From NCBI GenBank assembly GCA_002359075.1, contig DEQA01000181.1:1-11475 (forward strand): DNA of 11,475 nt. The letters run 5' to 3'. This document shows positions 1 to 5,964 of the stretch, piece by piece. Under the pieces are notes generated by a model, which saw only the letters and a program-made list of their open reading frames with translations, ran no database searches and was not told the DNA's origin. The first letter of the stretch is position 1, and each line of letters begins with the position of its first letter. The position numbers and the translations under genes are program-made. Source of the stretch: Planococcaceae bacterium UBA3378 (GTDB taxonomy: Bacteria; Bacillota; Bacilli; Bacillales_A; Planococcaceae).

Positions 1-30
1 CATTTAAATTTAACAGAGCCTAAGTAAAAA

Positions 31-62
31 TAAACCGACCTCCGGATATGGAGGCCGGTTTA
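31..62 (-). terminator. Intrinsic terminator of the AlaX gene
   Basis: Inverted repeat TAAACCGACCTCC (31-43) / GGAGGCCGGTTTA (50-62) with a 6-nt loop. In minus-strand RNA the single imperfect pair is a G·U wobble, while in plus-strand RNA it would be an A·C mismatch. In minus-strand RNA the stem is followed by a U-rich tail (complement of 25-30). It lies about 20 bases past the AlaX stop, so it most likely ends that transcript. The plus strand also has a T-run (64-69), so some bidirectional activity is possible. Confidence 0.8.
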
Positions 63-81
63 CTTTTTTGTCATGTAAACA

Positions 82-1269
82 TCATCCTGCTGATAATGCC
101 TTTTTCATTTCCACCAGCACGTCTTGCGGAGATAGGATATTCTCGCCGCCGCCCTGCACAAGTGCGTCATTTCCACCGCCTTTACCGTTGATAAGAGGCA
201 GAATTTTCCCTGAGATGTTCTTCATTGATACCGGCACATCTGTACCGCGTGCAGCGACGAACTGCAGCTTATCTGCGTTGTGGGCAGCAAGAAAGGCAAT
301 CGCTTTACTATTTTCTGCTGTGATAAAACGGGCGAGCTTCTGCAACTCCTGGATTGTTCGGTTTTCATAAGCTTCGCTAATGATGATTTCCCCATGGCCT
401 GCCAAATCTTTCGCTTCGTAAACAAGAAGTGCATCCCGTGCTTCTGCTAAAGCCTTGTCTGTTTGTTTTGCTGTCTGCATTACTTTTACGAGTGCCAAAC
501 CGGCTTCTTTTTCCGGAACGCTCAGCTGGCGTGCAACATCCGACAGCACATGTTTGCGCATGGCGAGCTGCTTGCGTACACGGTCGCCGCAGACGAAATG
601 AACGCGGATATTGGATTTCATTTTTTCCGTTTCCATGATCTGAATCATCTGGACTTGTCCCGTAGATGTCGGGTGTGTGCCGCCGCAGCCGTTATAGTCA
701 TAGTCGGGAATGATCACGAGGCGGATATCTTCATCGACTGAGACATCCTTTCTCAGGCTGTACTGCGCCAATTCCTCTTTTGTTACCCATTTTGTTTCAA
801 TCGGCCGGTTTTCCAAAATAATATCGTTTGCATGTTTTTCAGCCGCAGCCAATTGCTCTGGTGTTACGTCTGCTGTATTTAAATCAATCGAAACAAGCTC
901 CGTGCCTAAATGAAAGCTGACGGTCTGGTAGCCGAACAGCTCCACGAAAGCCGCCGTCAGGATATGCTGTCCTGTATGCTGCTGCATATGATCAAACCGC
1001 CGTGCCCAATCGAGCTTTCCGGCAACAGTTCCTGAGAGACTTTCTACGTTTCCACTTATGTAATGGCGAATTTCCTCCTCCACTTTTTCCACGTTTACAA
1101 CCTGCACATCATTGATCCATCCGGTATCATGCGGCTGCCCGCCGCCAGTCGGGTAGAATGCTGTATTGGACAGCACAACATAGTGACCATTATCGTCTGA
1201 CCCCGTTTGCACTACCTCTGCTGAGAACTCCTTCATCATCGAGTCCTGGTAATAAAATAACTCCTTCAT
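82..1269 (-). CDS. Alanyl-tRNA editing protein, AlaX-L type (trans-editing hydrolase)
   Basis: A stand-alone homologue of the AlaRS editing domain. By family it deacylates Ser-tRNA(Ala) and/or Gly-tRNA(Ala) in the cytoplasm, backing up AlaRS proofreading. Visible signatures, numbered from the ATG at 1269 (395 aa): PTGGGQ at about 40-45, the zinc ligand pair HxxxH (H94, H98) and the second pair CxxxH (C195, H199). About 170 further residues end in a glycine-rich segment (NGKGGGN), typical of the DHHA1 module that distinguishes long AlaX from short AlaX. The frame also opens at a GTG at 1278, but that codon overlaps the Shine-Dalgarno GGAG. The ATG at 1269 sits 8 nt after AAAGGAG and is preferred. 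The gene is transcribed alone and ends at the 31-62 terminator. All four metal ligands are present, so it looks active. Substrate preference (Ser versus Gly) cannot be read from sequence alone. Confidence 0.93.
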   Translation of the reverse strand: MKELFYYQDSMMKEFSAEVVQTGSDDNGHYVVLSNTAFYPTGGGQPHDTGWINDVQVVNVEKVEEEIRHYISGNVESLSGTVAGKLDWARRFDHMQQHTGQHILTAAFVELFGYQTVSFHLGTELVSIDLNTADVTPEQLAAAEKHANDIILENRPIETKWVTKEELAQYSLRKDVSVDEDIRLVIIPDYDYNGCGGTHPTSTGQVQMIQIMETEKMKSNIRVHFVCGDRVRKQLAMRKHVLSDVARQLSVPEKEAGLALVKVMQTAKQTDKALAEARDALLVYEAKDLAGHGEIIISEAYENRTIQELQKLARFITAENSKAIAFLAAHNADKLQFVAARGTDVPVSMKNISGKILPLINGKGGGNDALVQGGGENILSPQDVLVEMKKALSAG

Positions 1270-1291
1270 GTCCTTCACTCCTTTACTAGCT

Positions 1292-1322
1292 ATTGTAGCG
1301 CGAATCGTTCATTTGACGCCAA
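1292..1322 (-). promoter_or_regulatory. Possible AlaX promoter
   Basis: On the minus strand, TACAAT (complement of 1292-1297) is a good -10 about 23 bases ahead of the chosen start. The best -35 is TTGGCG (complement of 1317-1322), but the 19-bp spacer is long. Its -35 overlaps the -35 of the divergent plus-strand promoter at 1313-1318, so the two may compete for RNA polymerase. Confidence 0.35.
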
Positions 1323-1340
1323 ACAAAAAATGTTTATGAT
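1313..1340 (+). promoter_or_regulatory. Sigma-A-type promoter of the small acidic protein gene
   Basis: TTGACG (1313-1318), a 16-bp spacer, then TATGAT (1335-1340). This is close to the vegetative consensus and predicts a start near 1347, giving a 5' leader of about 30 nt that contains AAGGAG (1363-1368). Confidence 0.6.
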
Positions 1341-1376
1341 TAAGAAGAGAGATTCGGGAAAGAAGGAGTGACAAAT

Positions 1377-1676
1377 ATGGAGATTGGTGCATTTTCAGTA
1401 GAAGAAATAAAAGATCCGACAAATATTATCGAAGGCAAGCGCTATGAATTTTTGATAGACATAGAAGTGGATGAAGAGGACGAGCTGTATTCGGAAGCCG
1501 GTATAGAAGCCCGCGTCATTGTTGGCCAAAAAGGCGAGGAAGTACGTATTTTAAATTATTTCCTTCTCGACAAAACGGATAATGAAATACTCGAGTTTGC
1601 TTTGGAAGAGGAAGAGGAAGAAATGATTCTTCGCTTTGTACAGGAAGAGCTCAAACATGAAGATGCTGGTATGTAA
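1377..1676 (+). CDS. Small acidic protein, probably DUF6509 family
   Basis: A 99-residue soluble, strongly acidic protein. Residues 23-42 contain the conspicuous stretch YEFLIDIEVDEEDELYSEAG, and residues 78-82 are an all-glutamate run followed by a predicted amphipathic helix. I recall small Bacillales proteins of this size and motif, filed as DUF6509 and sometimes misnamed pullulanase in databases; that match is from memory. Nothing here resembles a glycosidase catalytic domain. The start is the ATG at 1377, 8 nt after AAGGAG. An in-frame GTG at 1368 overlaps the Shine-Dalgarno itself. The gene is divergent from AlaX and appears monocistronic. No terminator is obvious directly after it. Function unknown; the mixed strand-helix pattern and high charge fit a small cytosolic binding protein, which is inference only. 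Confidence 0.8.
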   Translation: MEIGAFSVEEIKDPTNIIEGKRYEFLIDIEVDEEDELYSEAGIEARVIVGQKGEEVRILNYFLLDKTDNEILEFALEEEEEEMILRFVQEELKHEDAGM

Positions 1677-2049
1677 CCAGTATTTTCTTTTCACATAAAG
1701 TGTAGTTTATCTATAAGAAATTAAGAATTTTTCTTCCCTGCTATTTTCAGAGTTATTTATCGTGGAGAAATTAATGGAAATAAGTATAAATAAAGGTAAT
1801 GAAGGCTCGGGGGGAGAAATAGCTTTTAGCTGGCATTAAGCAGGGGTGGTTCTGACAGGTTTCAGCTAGGGAAAGCGTGGTATAGGTAAGGGCAAAGAAC
1901 CCGGGAAGTATATAATTTTAGCTAAATGCTGTAAATCAGTGTGTTGTTGAATAAAAATAGAACAACGGCTCATTTACTATACACTTCACACAGATTGTTT
2001 TTTACCTGCTAACACAAAGGGATGAAATGAGCGGAAGGGGAGAATTTAC
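1677..2049 (+). other. 373-base intergenic region, G-rich and possibly structured leader
   Basis: No convincing gene. The middle (about 1800-1915) is purine/G-rich and unlike its AT-rich flanks. It contains TAGCTG (1827-1832) / CAGCTA (1863-1868), which can pair, and a perfect 10-bp palindrome TTTAGCTAAA (1917-1926). An 8-bp inverted repeat GCTCATTT (1969-1976) / AAATGAGC (2025-2032) has its second arm just before the Shine-Dalgarno of the next gene. A TATAAT at 1911-1916 lacks a fitting -35. A 21-codon ORF (1774-1839) has GGAG 6 nt before its ATG but no other support. I do not recognise a known riboswitch. Confidence 0.5.
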
Positions 2050-3156
2050 ATGAAATTTACACAACCATTTACATTGAGGTCAGGAGTTACGCTAAATAAC
2101 CGTATCCTTATGGCACCTATGACGATTTCGGCTTCTCAGCCAAATGGAGATGTTACAGACGAGGAATTGGCATATTATCACCGCCGTGCCAAAAGCGGTA
2201 TTGGGGCAGTCATTACAGCCTGTGCCTATATAAATAAAGTGGCAGTGGGCTTTCCCGACTCGTTGGGGGTAGAGTCTGATGAACGTATTCCCAGCCTGAA
2301 GAAATTAGCTGATGCTATTCATTCCGGAGGGGCGAAAGCGATTTTGCAGATCTTCCATGCAGGACGGATGACAAATTCCCAGCTAGTAGGAAAGCAGCCC
2401 GTATCGGCCAGTGATATCCCGGCGATGCGTCCGAATGCAGAAACACCAAGACCGTTAACAGAGGAAGAAGTAAACGCGGTTATTCAGGATTTTGCGGAAG
2501 CTGCACGAAGGGCGATTGAAGCAGGATTTGATGGGGTTGAATTGCACGGCGCCAATACGTACTTATTGCAGCAGTTCTTTTCACCGCATTCCAATCGCCG
2601 CACAGATAAATGGGGCGGGAATGCAGCAGAGCGTATGGCATTTCCGTTGGCTGTAGTGGATGCCATAAAGGAGATCGTTGCCAAGCATGCTAAAAAGCCG
2701 TTTGCGATCGGCTACCGTTTCAGTCCTGAAGAAAAAGAGGAGCCGGGTATCACGATCGATGATACGGTGCTGTTCATCCATGCCCTGGCGGATAAAGAAA
2801 TCGATTATTTGCATGTATCAGTCAACCGATTTGGCGCAGAATCCATGCGTGATGACAAGGATACGCGCGGACGTGTAGCGGTCATTCAAGAAGCGGTTGG
2901 AGAACGTATCCCTGTTATCGGAGTGGGCGGCCTGCAGACAGTAGAACAGGTAGAAGCAGCTCTTGATATAGTGCCTCTTATATCCCTGGGGCACGCCCTT
3001 ATCATGGATCCGGAGTGGTATGAAAAAGCCGCGAATGGGAAGGAAGATGAAATCTTTACAGCCTTGCATGTAAGCAAGGAGCAGGAGCTGGATATACCGA
3101 AGTCCTTGTGGGATTTAATTATGAAGGTTCCGGGCTGGTTTAAGGTAGCAGAATAA
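2050..3156 (+). CDS. NADH-dependent flavin oxidoreductase, Old Yellow Enzyme family (YqiG-like)
   Basis: A 368-residue TIM-barrel FMN enzyme. Family members reduce activated C=C bonds (enones, maleimides, nitro compounds) with NAD(P)H, in the cytoplasm. Visible features: the N-terminal PFTLRSGVTLNNRILMAPMT segment (6-25), QIFHAGR (about 100-106), the substrate-anion pair in VELHGAN (H166, N169), the family signature SPHSNRRTDKWGG (178-190), and the C-terminal phosphate-binding GVGGLQTVEQ (about 297-306). The His-Asn pair resembles classical OYE rather than the His-His pair of YqjM-type enzymes. Length and order match B. subtilis YqiG-type proteins; I leave the symbol blank because orthology is not shown. 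ATG start with AGGGGAG about 7 nt upstream. It stands alone between a long leader and its own terminator. The natural substrate is unknown, as is usual for this family. Confidence 0.92.
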   Translation: MKFTQPFTLRSGVTLNNRILMAPMTISASQPNGDVTDEELAYYHRRAKSGIGAVITACAYINKVAVGFPDSLGVESDERIPSLKKLADAIHSGGAKAILQIFHAGRMTNSQLVGKQPVSASDIPAMRPNAETPRPLTEEEVNAVIQDFAEAARRAIEAGFDGVELHGANTYLLQQFFSPHSNRRTDKWGGNAAERMAFPLAVVDAIKEIVAKHAKKPFAIGYRFSPEEKEEPGITIDDTVLFIHALADKEIDYLHVSVNRFGAESMRDDKDTRGRVAVIQEAVGERIPVIGVGGLQTVEQVEAALDIVPLISLGHALIMDPEWYEKAANGKEDEIFTALHVSKEQELDIPKSLWDLIMKVPGWFKVAE

Positions 3157-3160
3157 AAGG

Positions 3161-3187
3161 AGGCGCCTATTAGTAGGTGCCTTTTTT
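3161..3187 (+). terminator. Intrinsic terminator of the OYE-family gene
   Basis: Stem AGGCGCCTA (3161-3169) / TAGGTGCCT (3174-3182) with loop TTAG, one G·U pair in plus-strand RNA, and a run of six T at 3182-3187. It begins 5 bases after the stop codon. Confidence 0.88.
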
Positions 3188-3280
3188 CCCTGCAAAAACC
3201 GCAGCATAATGTGTACAAAGAAAGGGCATTTTGTCAGATCGTTTATGTTTAGCGTTGCCACTATGGAAAAGCTAAACTAG

Positions 3281-3309
3281 TTGATAGGGTACCGCTAGGG
3301 GTATATAAT
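3281..3309 (+). promoter_or_regulatory. Sigma-A-type promoter of the cstR-rhodanese operon
   Basis: TTGATA (3281-3286), exactly 17 bp, then a perfect TATAAT (3304-3309). Transcription should begin near 3316. This excludes the in-frame GTG at 3310 as the translation start and supports the ATG at 3331 with a leader of about 15 nt. Directly upstream is a 7-bp inverted repeat GTTTAGC (3247-3253) / GCTAAAC (3271-3277) of unknown meaning. Confidence 0.8.
3290..3303. promoter_or_regulatory. Putative CstR/CsoR-family operator inside the promoter spacer
   Basis: TACCGCTAGGGGTA departs from the perfect palindrome TACCCCTAGGGGTA at a single base. CsoR-family repressors are known to bind pseudopalindromes with C-tract/G-tract arms of this kind. 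It fills the spacer between -35 and -10, so bound repressor would block polymerase directly. Autoregulation is inferred from position. Confidence 0.75.
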
Positions 3310-3330
3310 GTGGGTAAGAAAAGGGGGCGT

Positions 3331-3594
3331 ATGAAACTGAAGTACGATGCAAAAACAGTCAACCGTATTAAACGTATTGAAGGACAGCTTCGCGGCATTT
3401 TACGCATGATGGAAGAAGAGAAGGATTGTAAGGAAGTAATCACGCAGTTAAGTGCCGTCCGGTCAGGCGTAGACCGCACAATTGGTGTCATTGTCAGCAA
3501 TAACCTTCTTGCCTGTATTAAGGAAGCAGATACGGACGATGATATGAACGATACCATCCAGGAAGCGATCAACCTAGTAGTAAAAAGCCGCTAA
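3331..3594 (+). CDS. cstR: CsoR-family repressor of the persulfide-sensing CstR type
   Basis: An 87-residue all-helical DNA-binding protein of the CsoR/RcnR (DUF156) family. It contains NRIKRIEGQLRGI (11-23) and two conserved cysteines, C33 in EKDCKEVITQ and C62 in NNLLACI. In copper-sensing CsoR the residue four places before the second Cys is a His ligand; here it is Asn58, as in Staphylococcus aureus CstR. That points to sulfane-sulfur/persulfide sensing by the Cys pair rather than Cu(I) binding. The downstream rhodanese and the upstream GC-tract operator agree with this. The start is the ATG at 3331 after AAGGGGG; an in-frame GTG at 3310 would add seven residues but lies upstream of the predicted transcription start. 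The predicted role is to repress its own promoter until reactive sulfur species crosslink C33 and C62. Confidence 0.88.
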   Translation: MKLKYDAKTVNRIKRIEGQLRGILRMMEEEKDCKEVITQLSAVRSGVDRTIGVIVSNNLLACIKEADTDDDMNDTIQEAINLVVKSR

Positions 3595-3612
3595 ATACAG
3601 GGCTTTTCTTTT
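3583..3612 (+). terminator. Weak stem-loop between cstR and the rhodanese gene (possible attenuator)
   Basis: AAAAGCC (3583-3589) / GGCTTTT (3601-3607) with an 11-nt loop, then CTTTT. It spans the cstR stop codon. The stem is short and AU-rich, so I expect at most partial termination, lowering expression of the rhodanese gene relative to cstR. Confidence 0.35.
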
Positions 3613-3645
3613 ATGAACTATAAGGAAAAGCAGAGAAGGAGCACT

Positions 3646-3987
3646 ATGGAAACACTGATTATTGTAGCAGCCGCCGCTTTATTTGTACTTTGGCGCATGA
3701 GAACAGCTAAGGGTATTCGCAGCATGTCAGCCCACCAATTAAAACAGGAGCTGCGTGACCCGGACAAGGTGTTTATCGATGTGCGGACGCCCGCGGAATT
3801 TCAATCAAGAAATATTACACAGTTCCAAAACATACCGCTCGGGACTGACTTTTCGGATCTGCCAAAGGATAAGGAAATTGTTGTTATTTGCAGAAGCGGG
3901 ATGCGCTCTGCCCAGGCTTGTAAGCAGTTAAAGAAAATGGGCTATGAAAGGGTAACAAATGTCCGAGGGGGCATCGGCTCTTACTAA
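3646..3987 (+). CDS. Membrane-anchored single-domain rhodanese (sulfurtransferase)
   Basis: 113 residues. A hydrophobic segment (residues 4-16, LIIVAAAALFVLW) is followed by RMRTAKGIR; by the positive-inside rule this leaves the catalytic domain on the cytoplasmic face. The rhodanese domain shows IDVRTPAEF (44-52) and the active-site loop CRSGMR (82-87) with C82 as the persulfide-carrying residue, then NVRGGI near the end. A second Cys, C92, follows closely. The family moves sulfane sulfur from donors such as persulfides or thiosulfate to an acceptor. Cotranscription with cstR supports a role in clearing or relaying reactive sulfur. I choose the ATG at 3646 (AAGGAG at 3636-3641, a rather short 4-nt gap). 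The in-frame ATG at 3613 follows a T-rich stretch with no ribosome site. No persulfide dioxygenase, TusA or TauE-like gene accompanies it here. Confidence 0.9.
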   Translation: METLIIVAAAALFVLWRMRTAKGIRSMSAHQLKQELRDPDKVFIDVRTPAEFQSRNITQFQNIPLGTDFSDLPKDKEIVVICRSGMRSAQACKQLKKMGYERVTNVRGGIGSY

Positions 3988-4000
3988 AGAGAAATAAAAA

Positions 4001-4023
4001 GCAAAGGTGAAGGCCACCTTTGC
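4001..4023 (-). terminator. Terminator of the 4056-5913 minus-strand operon
   Basis: A perfect 9-bp stem GCAAAGGTG (4001-4009) / CACCTTTGC (4015-4023) with a 5-nt loop. A-run 3996-4000 gives a U-run after the stem in minus-strand RNA. On the plus strand no T-run follows, so it serves the convergent minus-strand operon. Confidence 0.75.
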
Positions 4024-4032
4024 CGTGATGAT

Positions 4033-4064
4033 AAACCGGGCGAGCGGGCCTGGTTTTATTTTTT
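4033..4064 (+). terminator. Terminator of the cstR-rhodanese operon
   Basis: AAACCGGGC (4033-4041) pairs with GCCTGGTTT (4048-4056), with one G·U pair and a 6-nt loop, followed by a T-rich tail (4057-4064). The tail overlaps the stop codon of the convergent gene, so the two operons end in interleaved terminators. Confidence 0.7.
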
Positions 4065-5273
4065 ATGGGGCATCATGTAATACATCCGTGCATGTGCTTT
4101 ATGAAAAAGCTGCATGGCAGAAGACACCTCGTGGGGGAAAACAGCGGCCAGGCAGATAGCAGGATGGCCAATTGCCGGAAAGTCAGCCGGTATGCTGCTA
4201 TCTTTGAACACATAAAGAATACGGTTTCCCGAAAGCGGCAGTTTAGGGGAAGAATAATGGAGCAGCGCCTCATAGCAAGCGGCATCCTCTGTAAATGCCA
4301 GCAAGTACAGGAAGGGCTCCTTATCTGCCAGCTGCTCTTCGACCGATTCGTGGAAACGGCAAATAGCTTTTTCCTCGCTATATATCCTTTCTTTTTTCAT
4401 ACTATACTCAAAATGGAGAGAAGCCTGCTCGGCCAGTTTTCTTATTTTCTCTATTTTTCGGCAAGTGGCATCGGTCTTTTCAGGTATGAACGCTGAAGTA
4501 AGCTGCTTTTGGATGGCAAGCTGCTGCAAAAGAAGATAATACTCCTGCTGCTTTTCATAATACAGGGTAGTTCGTTTCATGAAGCAAAATGCCTGTGCAT
4601 AATACCCCTGCTTTGCCAAAATTTTTGCCCTCAATAGCTGGAGCCGGGTCAATTCACCGGGGAAGTTTGGCAAGGAGGGAAGGATGGAAAGCTGTTTTTC
4701 CAGCTGTTCAAATGGTTCCACTTTCCCTGCGAGACTATAGCATTCTAAAAGAGCCATAGCTGCTGATAGCCGGGCTGTTTCTTGCTTTGTTCCAGCCTGC
4801 TGTGAAAAGATATAGGCCAGCTCCGCCAAGGGCAGCAGCTTTTCGGCCGTTTCTTCTGTTCCAACATAACGAAGGATATATTTAATAAACTCCGCCAATC
4901 TGTCATATGCTTTGATTTCAAAAGCGAGCGACAGTCCCTCCTTATAGTAGGCTAGCGCTGTTGTGGCATCGCCGTGGATCTGTATATGAAAATGGCCTTT
5001 GTATAAAAGGAGGCGCAGTAAAAAAGCGGAATTCTTCAGCGAAGCAGCTGCCCTTTCTAAGAGCGGTAGATAATAAGCAGCTTCCTGGAATTTCGACAGT
5101 TGGAAAGCAGCTTCGATCAGCTCGCATAGTACGGCTGCCTGCTTTTTTTCTGCATGTAGGTGAGGTAAAGTGAACATGCCCTGCTGCAGGCACTGTTCAA
5201 ATTGCCCTGTATGGTTTAAATAAATTAGCTGTTGAATGGATTTTTCGTCAGATATGACATGATGCGCTAACAT
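4056..5273 (-). CDS. TPR-like helical repeat protein with degenerate C-terminal domain, function unknown
   Basis: 405 residues, no signal peptide or membrane segment. Residues about 15-260 are a series of paired amphipathic helices with TPR-like spacing, for example DATTALAYYKEGLSLA at 102-117 and GYYAQAFCFMKRTTLYYE at 223-240, rich in Leu, Ala, Gln and Tyr. A charged helix (270-300) leads to a mixed strand-helix region. That last region (303-400) is laid out faintly like a GGDEF domain: a hydrophobic strand FLYLLAFTED (321-330), ILYVF (352-356), AICLAAVFP (372-380), and a final LFHKAHARMYY (389-399) resembling the AD-x-x-MY helix. There is no GG(D/E)EF motif, so cyclase activity is not expected. 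No helix-turn-helix is evident, which argues against an AimR/Rap-type DNA-binding receptor. The frame opens at a GTG at 5342 inside the upstream gene. The ATG at 5273, 6 nt after GGAGGGG and 25 nt past the upstream stop, is the better start. It forms an operon with the 204-residue gene. Confidence 0.7.
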   Translation of the reverse strand: MLAHHVISDEKSIQQLIYLNHTGQFEQCLQQGMFTLPHLHAEKKQAAVLCELIEAAFQLSKFQEAAYYLPLLERAAASLKNSAFLLRLLLYKGHFHIQIHGDATTALAYYKEGLSLAFEIKAYDRLAEFIKYILRYVGTEETAEKLLPLAELAYIFSQQAGTKQETARLSAAMALLECYSLAGKVEPFEQLEKQLSILPSLPNFPGELTRLQLLRAKILAKQGYYAQAFCFMKRTTLYYEKQQEYYLLLQQLAIQKQLTSAFIPEKTDATCRKIEKIRKLAEQASLHFEYSMKKERIYSEEKAICRFHESVEEQLADKEPFLYLLAFTEDAACYEALLHYSSPKLPLSGNRILYVFKDSSIPADFPAIGHPAICLAAVFPHEVSSAMQLFHKAHARMYYMMPHKK

Positions 5274-5298
5274 ATGCAGCCCCTCCGTGTGTAAATAA

Positions 5299-5913
5299 TT
5301 AAAGATGACTAAAGGTCTGTTCGTAGCGGAGATGGAATTCACGAATTGCCTTGGAAATCTCCATCAATTGCTCGGAGAAGGCTGCTTCGTTTTTCATCTT
5401 GTGCTGATGAAACTCTTTAATCACTTCAGCTTGCAGTTCTACAAAAAGGGAAGGATACGGCTCCACTCGTTTGAATTGCTCATCGAATAATTTGCCGATA
5501 TCAAAAGACAGATAGGTTTTCATTTTTTTGTATGTTTCTTCAGGCAGCTCTTTACAGTAATTCTGCAGCTGGTCAATAAAGAAGTTGGTGCAGTAAATAG
5601 CTGCCAGCATAGATTCTGATGCGCGCCCGAGTGTAGTAACCTTTAAGCGCTGCATGGTCTCGTCCCCACTGATGAGCCTTAACGCCATAGAGCGTGCGCC
5701 GTAAATAAGATTATGCTCGGGGTGCAGGACAAGCTCTTCCTCTCTAAAGAAGAAATAATTCCATAAATCATAAAGGAAGGACAGCACATGAAAGTTATAC
5801 TGATAGCCGTTTCGTAATAGGTATGTATACAGCGTATAAGAGTCATACTTTTCTTCTATGTATTTTTTCATAAAGTCCGTCTGAATATATAATGCACCAT
5901 ATAATTCTTTCAA
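5299..5913 (-). CDS. Hypothetical helical protein, first gene of a two-gene operon
   Basis: 204 residues that I do not recognise. Composition is rich in Tyr, Phe, Glu, Lys and Leu, predicted almost wholly alpha-helical and cytosolic; the aromatic cluster LWNYFFFREEE (50-60) is conspicuous but too short and charged for a membrane span. No metal-binding or helix-turn-helix motif is evident. The start is TTG at 5913, 8 nt after a full AAAGGAGG site; the next in-frame Met is residue 15, and nothing upstream fits better. It ends 25 nt before the TPR-like gene and shares its promoter, so the two products probably act together. It could be a small partner or regulator of the TPR protein, but that rests on operon structure only. 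Confidence 0.75.
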   Translation of the reverse strand: MKELYGALYIQTDFMKKYIEEKYDSYTLYTYLLRNGYQYNFHVLSFLYDLWNYFFFREEELVLHPEHNLIYGARSMALRLISGDETMQRLKVTTLGRASESMLAAIYCTNFFIDQLQNYCKELPEETYKKMKTYLSFDIGKLFDEQFKRVEPYPSLFVELQAEVIKEFHQHKMKNEAAFSEQLMEISKAIREFHLRYEQTFSHL

Positions 5914-5964
5914 TTTGAAAACCTCCTTTTTAAGATAGAATTCTCTATTGATTGATTATTCAAA

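Noticed and set aside
222..1160. Several open frames opposite the AlaX gene (plus and minus alternative frames)
   Set aside because: They lie wholly within the AlaX coding region, lack ribosome sites, and AlaX motifs are intact in its own frame.
1377..1676. Pullulanase, a name sometimes attached to similar small proteins
   Set aside because: 99 residues with no glycoside hydrolase motif cannot be a pullulanase.
1890..1910. Resemblance to the 3' segment of ykkC-class riboswitches
   Set aside because: The conserved CUGGUCCGAGAG core and the pairing of 5' and 3' parts are absent; only a short GGG...CCCGGGA similarity remains.
3331..3594. Copper-sensing CsoR
   Set aside because: The His ligand four residues before the second Cys is Asn, and the neighbour is a rhodanese, with no copper ATPase or chaperone nearby.
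4056..5273. AimR/Rap-type peptide-pheromone receptor
   Set aside because: The length and TPR-like helices are similar, but no N-terminal helix-turn-helix is visible, and the C-terminus is a strand-helix domain rather than further TPRs. No small secreted peptide gene was found next to it.
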